10,566 nt of DNA from Quisquiliibacterium sp. (GTDB taxonomy: Bacteria; Pseudomonadota; Gammaproteobacteria; Burkholderiales; Burkholderiaceae_E), in the NCBI GenBank assembly GCA_023257915.1, contig JALRBB010000384.1, positions 1 to 10,566 on the forward strand, given 5' to 3'. The translations under genes were made by a program, and so were the position numbers. Positions 6,774 to 10,566 of the stretch are shown one piece after another. The notes below the pieces were generated by a model. It saw only the letters and a list, made by a program, of their open reading frames with translations. It did no database searches and was not told the origin of the DNA. Every line of letters begins with the position of its first letter. Position 1 is the stretch's first letter.

Positions 6774-6806
6774 GCTGCGCCAACAGCGGCGCGATCGAGA
6801 GCTCAG
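6770..6806. terminator. Inverted repeat spanning two convergent stop codons
   Basis: CTGAGCT (6770-6776) is perfectly repeated inverted as AGCTCAG (6800-6806), with an inner GCGCC (6777-6781) / GGCGC (6788-6792) stem and a seven-base bulge on one side. It contains the LysR stop (6771-6773) and the stop of the opposing GST (6803-6805). Its symmetry and place between convergent genes suit a two-way terminator, but no T-run follows on either strand. Confidence 0.45.
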
Positions 6807-7429
6807 CGCGGCAGCGTGGTGCCGACCGAGGGTCGAACACGCATCGCGCTAGCCAGGGCATCGAGCGCAGGGGTCTTCGGCAGCCAGGCCTGATCGCCAT
6901 AACGAAAGTGCTGATAGTCGGACAGCGTGATCGCGCAGATCTGATCCAGAGTCGGGGGCGTCGAGGCGGGATCGGCCGGTGTCATCGCCTTGGCCAGCGC
7001 CTCGAGTCGTTCCATGCCTTCGACCATCGTGCGGCGCCGGCGCAGACCGACCGGCGTTTCGTCAAACAGCACCGGCGCGGTGACCTTGCGCGTGATGATG
7101 GTGTGCACCGAGGCGTCAATGGCTCCGAGCGCGATTCCGGCGCGCGACAAAATGCCTGCGGTTTCTTGCGGCGTGTTGCCGATCAGGCGGGGCCAGTCCG
7201 GGACCGGCCGTACCACCTCCAGCCACTGCACGATCAGCAGGCTCTCGGTCAGCGGCGTGCCGTCGTCCAGGACCAGCGCAGGCACCCGGGTTGCTGCATT
7301 GGCAGCGCGCAGGCGCGGATCGTCGGCCCAGGGATCGACGATCGTCGGTTCGATATCGAACCCTTTCTCGATCAGCGACATGCGCGTGATTCGCACGAAA
7401 GGGGAGGTGGTGTTGGCCAGCAGTTTCAT
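6803..7429 (-). CDS. YibF-like glutathione S-transferase family protein
   Basis: 208 residues from the ATG at 7429. The opening MKLLANTTSPFVRITRMSLI closely follows the YibF-type GST start (MKL..SYTSPFVRK), with Ser9 as candidate active-site residue. The cis-proline is in TRVPALVLDDG (Pos 50), the acidic/serine pair in LTESLLIVQWL (Glu62-Ser63), and the helical C-domain with the capping motif in TLDQICAITLSDY. The frame is open to a GTG at 7477, but those 16 residues are outside the family pattern. The ribosome site for 7429 is weak (GGAC seven bases upstream). It is the last gene of the minus-strand run, 63 bases after the SnoaL-like gene. It is probably cytoplasmic; the substrate is unknown. 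Confidence 0.9.
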   Translation of the reverse strand: MKLLANTTSPFVRITRMSLIEKGFDIEPTIVDPWADDPRLRAANAATRVPALVLDDGTPLTESLLIVQWLEVVRPVPDWPRLIGNTPQETAGILSRAGIALGAIDASVHTIITRKVTAPVLFDETPVGLRRRRTMVEGMERLEALAKAMTPADPASTPPTLDQICAITLSDYQHFRYGDQAWLPKTPALDALASAMRVRPSVGTTLPR

Positions 7430-7492
7430 GGTCGGGTCCGTGATGATCGGAAAAGGATCGCGATGCGTGTGCGACACGCGAGCTCAAAGGAT

Positions 7493-7909
7493 TCAGCTGA
7501 TCGCGCCTAGTTGCTTGAGCATGCCCAGGTTGTCGAGCAGCGCCCAGTGTTCGATCAGCACGCCGTCGCGGATCTGAAAGAGGTCGAGCACCCCGATGTC
7601 GATCTTGCGACCGGTCGCTGCCATATCGCCGAATGCACCGGTGTGAGTGCCCAGCACACGCAAACGCACCAAGACCTTCTCACCCTCTGCGACAAAGTCC
7701 TCCAGGGGCAGCTCCATGTCCGGGAACGCTGGCAGCAGCGCATCGTGTAACTGGATGACGCCCTCCGGTCCACGAACCTCGAAGGGCAAGCCCGGATCGT
7801 GGCGCACGAAGCTCGGCGCGATATGGCGTTTCATCCAGTCGACGTCGCGCTTCAGAAATGCGGTGAAGTAGTCGCGGCAAAGTTGCTTGTTGGCTTCCAG
7901 CGTGTTCAT
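7493..7909 (-). CDS. SnoaL-like / ester cyclase family protein
   Basis: 138 residues, the right size for a single cone-shaped alpha+beta-barrel domain of the NTF2/SnoaL superfamily, which includes polyketide cyclases, ketosteroid isomerase and limonene-epoxide hydrolase relatives. Family marks are an N-terminal helix pair (LEANKQLCRDYFTAFLKRD), FVRHDPG (His37-Asp38), LLPAFPDMELPLEDFVAEG, THTGAFGDMAATGRKI and the closing strand with IEHWALLDNLGMLKQLG (His121, Asp126). His37, Asp38, His121 and Asp126 are candidates for acid-base catalysis. Many such proteins are annotated ester cyclases without a proven reaction, so the activity is open. AAGGAGA sits five bases before the ATG at 7909, which decides the start over 7924. 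It lies 46 bases after the longer GST, in the same transcript. Confidence 0.87.
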   Translation of the reverse strand: MNTLEANKQLCRDYFTAFLKRDVDWMKRHIAPSFVRHDPGLPFEVRGPEGVIQLHDALLPAFPDMELPLEDFVAEGEKVLVRLRVLGTHTGAFGDMAATGRKIDIGVLDLFQIRDGVLIEHWALLDNLGMLKQLGAIS

Positions 7910-7955
7910 GGTGTCTCCTTGCAATTGATGAAAATTGGGCTCAAGAGCGTGAGGC

Positions 7956-8882
7956 TCAGGCAGCGACCAGATCGAAGCCCAGGCGGGGAAAGTGGATGTG
8001 TAAGTTCCCCGCCTGTTCGTCTCGGCGATGAATCACCACCTCATGCTCGCCCGCCGCGACCAGCGTGCCGCTGACCGGCACGCGGGCGTTGTCCTCGGGT
8101 GTCACGGTGACGGCGGTACCCGCCTTCAAGCCGCCAGGATCGCCGTTGGGCTGCAGATGAGTGACCGGCGCCGGCTCGCTGCTGCGCGCCACCTCAAAGG
8201 CCTGCTCGGCGGTCAACGCCGAGAACGAGCCATGTCCGATCGCAGCGATGCGCTCGTACCAGGGAATGATTGCCTGCAATCCCAGCAGCGCATCCACCAC
8301 AGGCGGACAGTTCTTGCGCAGCAAAAAGGTGGTTTGCCAGATCGACAGGTCGGCTGCGGTGAGCGCGTCGCCGAACAGGAATGCCTTGCCGGTCAGCGCC
8401 TGCTTGAGCCAGGCGTACTGCGCGCGCACGAACTGCAGATGCTGCTCGAACTGCGGCGCCATTGCGTCCTTGCTGATGTCGATGCCAAGGTAGCCTTCCT
8501 TGCGATCCTTGATGAACTCCGGCGGAATGTGCTCACCGATGTAGTGCACCAGCACGCCGATGGTCGGAATCCACATCTGGCGCTCCCAGGCAAACCCCAG
8601 GCCGCGGGCCAGGCCTTCGCTGGCCGCCGGCAACAGCGGTTTGCCGCCCGGATACAGGCGATCAAGCGTTGGCATGATCAGTTGCGTGTCGCAGTAGATA
8701 TCGGCGCCGACCTGCAGCACCGGCGCACGCCGGTAGCCACCGGTCAGCGGCGTGAGCAAGGGGCGCGGTGGCATGCCGGGGATGTCGACCGACTGCCAGG
8801 CGATGCCCTTGTAGCCAAGCGCGGTGCGCACCTTCTCCGAGAAGGTCGAAAACTCATAGTTGTGAAGAATGGGACTGGTCAT
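7956..8882 (-). CDS. GST family protein with extra C-terminal beta domain
   Basis: 308 residues, about 90-100 longer than a usual GST. The N-domain (1-80) has FSTFSEKVRTALGYKG (Ser12/Ser15 as candidate catalytic residues), a cis-proline in YRRAPVLQVG (Pro54) and CDTQLI (Asp65) at the gamma-glutamyl site. The helical C-domain runs from about 88 to 235, with GDALTAADLSIWQT as the capping motif. Residues 243-308 form an additional, strand-rich, helix-poor tail (TAVTVTPEDNARVPVSGTLV, then EHEVVIHRRD and NLHIHFPRLGF) not found in standard GSTs; its function is unknown. The frame is open to 9032, but the ATG at 8882 begins the family sequence. It lies 25 bases after the SDR gene. It is likely cytoplasmic and glutathione-dependent, with an unknown substrate. 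Confidence 0.88.
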   Translation of the reverse strand: MTSPILHNYEFSTFSEKVRTALGYKGIAWQSVDIPGMPPRPLLTPLTGGYRRAPVLQVGADIYCDTQLIMPTLDRLYPGGKPLLPAASEGLARGLGFAWERQMWIPTIGVLVHYIGEHIPPEFIKDRKEGYLGIDISKDAMAPQFEQHLQFVRAQYAWLKQALTGKAFLFGDALTAADLSIWQTTFLLRKNCPPVVDALLGLQAIIPWYERIAAIGHGSFSALTAEQAFEVARSSEPAPVTHLQPNGDPGGLKAGTAVTVTPEDNARVPVSGTLVAAGEHEVVIHRRDEQAGNLHIHFPRLGFDLVAA

Positions 8883-8907
8883 GACTTGGTCTCTGGTTTC
8901 TGGGGGT

Positions 8908-9666
8908 TCAGTACATGATGTGACCGCCGTCGACCACGATGGTCTGGCCGCTGACGAAAGCGGCCAGATCGCTAAGCAGGTAGAGCGCGGTGCCCACGAG
9001 ATCGTCGGGGCGCTGCTCGCGCGAGATTGCACGCGCCTTCAGAAAGCTCTGCTGCCACTCGATCGGACGATTTTTCGTCGCATCGGTGATTACAAAACCT
9101 GGGGCGATCGCATTGCAGCGCACACCGTCTTTGCCGCATTCCTTGGCAAGCCCCTTGGTCATCGACAGCACCGCGCCCTTGGTGGCGACGTAGTGCAGGT
9201 AGCCAGGTTGCCCGGCCACCGCCACCACCGAGGAGATATTGATGATCGATCCGCTCTTGCGCTCGCGCATCGCAGGCATCACTGCCTTGCAGCACAGCCA
9301 CACGCCCTTGACATTGATCTGGAAAATGCGTTCCCAGATCGCCGGGTCGAGATCCTCAAAGGGCGTGAGTTTGACTTCGCGAAAATAGGCTGCGTTATTG
9401 ATCAGTCCGTCGATCCGGCCGGTCGCCTTGATGGCGGTCTCGGCCATCGCGCGAACCGACGCATCATCACCAACATCGACCTTCGCATAGGTGGCATGGC
9501 CGCCAGCGGACTTGATCAGGTCCATTGTCTCGTCGGCTGCATTCATGTCGGCGACGATCACGTGTGCGCCCTGGGCTGCTGCGCCAAGTGCGAAGGCCTG
9601 ACCGATGCCGGTGGCGGCGCCGGTGATCACGATGGTGTGGTCGGTGAGCAGGTTTTGTGCGGTCAT
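8908..9666 (-). CDS. Short-chain dehydrogenase/reductase (classical SDR)
   Basis: 252 residues, typical for a classical SDR, which oxidises or reduces an alcohol/ketone with NAD(P)(H). The Rossmann motif TGAATGIG is at 15-22, Asp40 after beta-2 (IVADMN) indicates NAD(H) preference, and NNAA is at 90-93. The catalytic set is complete: Asn118, Ser146 (INISSVV), Tyr159 and Lys163 (YVATK). NAIAPGFVITDA and the C-terminal VSGQTIVVDGGHIMY are the usual end motifs. The frame is open to 9897 but the sequence before the ATG at 9666 is not SDR-like; a weak GGGAAA precedes it. It sits between the secreted protein gene (55 bases) and the GST gene (25 bases). The substrate is not inferable. A 3-oxoacyl reductase or a catabolic alcohol dehydrogenase are both possible. 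Confidence 0.93.
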   Translation of the reverse strand: MTAQNLLTDHTIVITGAATGIGQAFALGAAAQGAHVIVADMNAADETMDLIKSAGGHATYAKVDVGDDASVRAMAETAIKATGRIDGLINNAAYFREVKLTPFEDLDPAIWERIFQINVKGVWLCCKAVMPAMRERKSGSIINISSVVAVAGQPGYLHYVATKGAVLSMTKGLAKECGKDGVRCNAIAPGFVITDATKNRPIEWQQSFLKARAISREQRPDDLVGTALYLLSDLAAFVSGQTIVVDGGHIMY

Positions 9667-9721
9667 AGAGTTGTTTCCCGATTGCGCCCGATGCGGGCAG
9701 ATGAATGAAGACTTCCCTGGT

Positions 9722-10216
9722 TCAGTGTCGATGGCCTGGCTGGGCGCCACGGTGGCGGCCCATGGGTGTGTCGTCGGCGCGAGTCGCCGGCGTCGCGGCG
9801 CAGCGCGCCTTGTCGTCGCAGTCATGGACCAGCAGGTTTTGCGACCATTTGTCGCGAACCGGCCCGGAGATATCGACCGAGACTGACCACACGCCAAGCA
9901 TTTCCAGTTCGAGCCTGCCGATGAACTGACCGGGTTTGCCGGTGGACTCGGCCTTGGTCGGTCGGATCGTGTGCGCCATCGGCATCGAGGGCATCAAGGC
10001 ACCCAGGGTCACCTGGGCCGTCTCCAGCGCAGTGCCGTCACGACGCTGCAGATCGATCAGGCATTCGAGCATCGGGCCAATCCCGAAGGACACGCATTGC
10101 AGCGTCACTTTCGGACGGGAGCCCGACTGCGCGGCGACCTGTCCAGGCAAAGCAAGGGTCAGCACCGCGCAGACGCAAGACAGGATCAGCCGCGTAGCCC
10201 GGAGATTAGGGGTCAT
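9722..10216 (-). CDS. Secreted YtkA/FixH-like domain protein
   Basis: 164 residues with a signal peptide: basic start (MTPNLRATR), hydrophobic core, and AxA-type cleavage after VAA (29|30). The mature part resembles small YtkA/FixH-like beta-sandwich domains: MPSMPMAHTI (75-84), KPGQFIGRLELEMLGVWSVSV and ISGP. Met75, Met78, Met80 and His82 form a possible copper-binding cluster. There are four mature cysteines (41, 52, 133, 139), enough for two disulfides or a metal site, and a basic His-containing tail (His155, 162, 164). AAGGAAA about seven bases before the ATG supports the start. The ATG overlaps the upstream permease stop as ATGA (10213-10216), so translation is probably coupled. Role: periplasmic, otherwise unknown. 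It may be a lineage-specific partner of the transporter or a copper protein; both are inference. Confidence 0.72.
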   Translation of the reverse strand: MTPNLRATRLILSCVCAVLTLALPGQVAAQSGSRPKVTLQCVSFGIGPMLECLIDLQRRDGTALETAQVTLGALMPSMPMAHTIRPTKAESTGKPGQFIGRLELEMLGVWSVSVDISGPVRDKWSQNLLVHDCDDKARCAATPATRADDTPMGRHRGAQPGHRH

Positions 10217-10566
10217 GACGAAATTTCCTTTCGCCCCGGAGGATTTGACGCGCCGGACGACAGGGGCGATGTGGCGCGCACGCTACCTGCAAAAAACCGA
10301 AACCCATTCAGACGATGCACCAGTGTCTCGTCGAGCAGTCCGCGCGGCCGCCAGCGCAGAAATAGGGCGACCAGGCCACCGAAGATCACCATGCGCCAGC
10401 CTGGGAACAGGCGTGAGGCATCCAGCAGACCCAGATCGAACATCACCCCAAGCAAGGGGCCAAGCGCAGTACCCAGCCCACCCAATAACGCGTAACCGAC
10501 CGCATGCACGCCGAGCATCGGGTCGAACACCGCCGGCTCGATGTAGGTCGTGCGATGCGCGTAGAG
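10213..10566 (-). CDS. livM: LivM-type branched-chain amino acid ABC permease (C-terminal part)
   Basis: The gene is cut by the right edge; 117 residues remain. The sequence YAHRTTYIEPAVFDPMLGVH, followed by a GYALLGGLGTALGPLLG helix, is the LivM/LivH permease signature near the last membrane helices. A final helix (about WRMVIFGGLVALFL) and RWRPRGLLDE close the domain. Proteins of this family form the inner-membrane channel of ABC importers for branched-chain amino acids, amides, urea or aromatic acids. After the domain comes a tail of about 40 residues, Arg/Ser/Pro-rich and cytoplasmic or disordered, which is longer than in most LivM. It is the first gene seen of the minus-strand run, so the other transporter genes and promoter should lie beyond the window. 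The subfamily and substrate are not known, so the symbol is approximate. Confidence 0.87.
   Translation of the reverse strand, partial: LYAHRTTYIEPAVFDPMLGVHAVGYALLGGLGTALGPLLGVMFDLGLLDASRLFPGWRMVIFGGLVALFLRWRPRGLLDETLVHRLNGFRFFAGSVRATSPLSSGASNPPGRKEISS

Noticed and set aside
7922..7937. CAATT...AATTG inverted repeat before the SnoaL-like gene
   Set aside because: Only five base pairs, AT-based and partly next to the ribosome site; no promoter elements around it, so chance is likely.
8028..8918. 296-codon plus-strand frame opposite the long GST
   Set aside because: Antisense to a gene with good GST motifs; its product has no family pattern and is rich in Arg, Gln and His as expected of a shadow.
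8869..9708. 279-codon plus-strand frame opposite the SDR gene
   Set aside because: The minus-strand SDR has all catalytic residues; this frame has no motif.
10163..10180. Possible lipoprotein cysteine (Cys14/Cys16) in the YtkA/FixH-like protein
   Set aside because: The cysteines fall inside the hydrophobic core, with little hydrophobic sequence before them, and a clear AxA cleavage site follows at 27-29.

Overview
The window reads as GC-rich proteobacterial chromosome, most likely a motile beta- or gammaproteobacterium: it has a flagellar fliI/fliJ end, Shine-Dalgarno starts and a LysR regulator. The lineage cannot be fixed from these genes. It holds 14 protein-coding genes, two of them cut by the window edges. 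I saw no rRNA, tRNA, CRISPR array, insertion sequence or phage gene, and no stretch over about 125 bases without a gene.

Left part (3-2803, + strand): the C-terminus of the flagellar export ATPase FliI, then its partner FliJ. The hook-length gene fliK, which often comes next, is not here. Instead there is a small single-span membrane protein with a probable periplasmic domain, a two-helix potassium channel with a TVGYGD filter and a degenerate RCK-like domain behind its own good sigma-70-type promoter, and a small helical protein of unknown role.

Middle part (2831-6773, + strand): a glutathione S-transferase (GST) with four tandem ATGs at its start; then a phytanoyl-CoA dioxygenase (PhyH) family Fe(II)/2-oxoglutarate oxygenase tightly followed by a cytoplasmic Asp-box beta-propeller; then a LysR-type regulator. 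A TTGACA-type promoter precedes the oxygenase.

Right part (10566-6803, - strand): a compact run of six genes converging on the LysR gene. In transcription order these are a LivM-type ABC permease (partial), a secreted YtkA/FixH-like protein overlapping it by ATGA, an SDR dehydrogenase, a GST with an extra C-terminal domain, a SnoaL-like protein and a second, YibF-like GST. It ends 29 bases from the LysR stop, inside an inverted repeat that contains both stop codons.

Taken together, the middle and right parts look like an accessory catabolic or detoxification locus: Liv-type uptake of a small organic acid or amide, SDR oxidation, glutathione-dependent steps, a SnoaL-fold isomerase or hydratase, oxygenase hydroxylation and a LysR regulator. 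The substrate is not deducible from sequence alone. The set resembles in outline, but is not shown to be, the SDR-plus-GST logic of lignin beta-ether cleavage.
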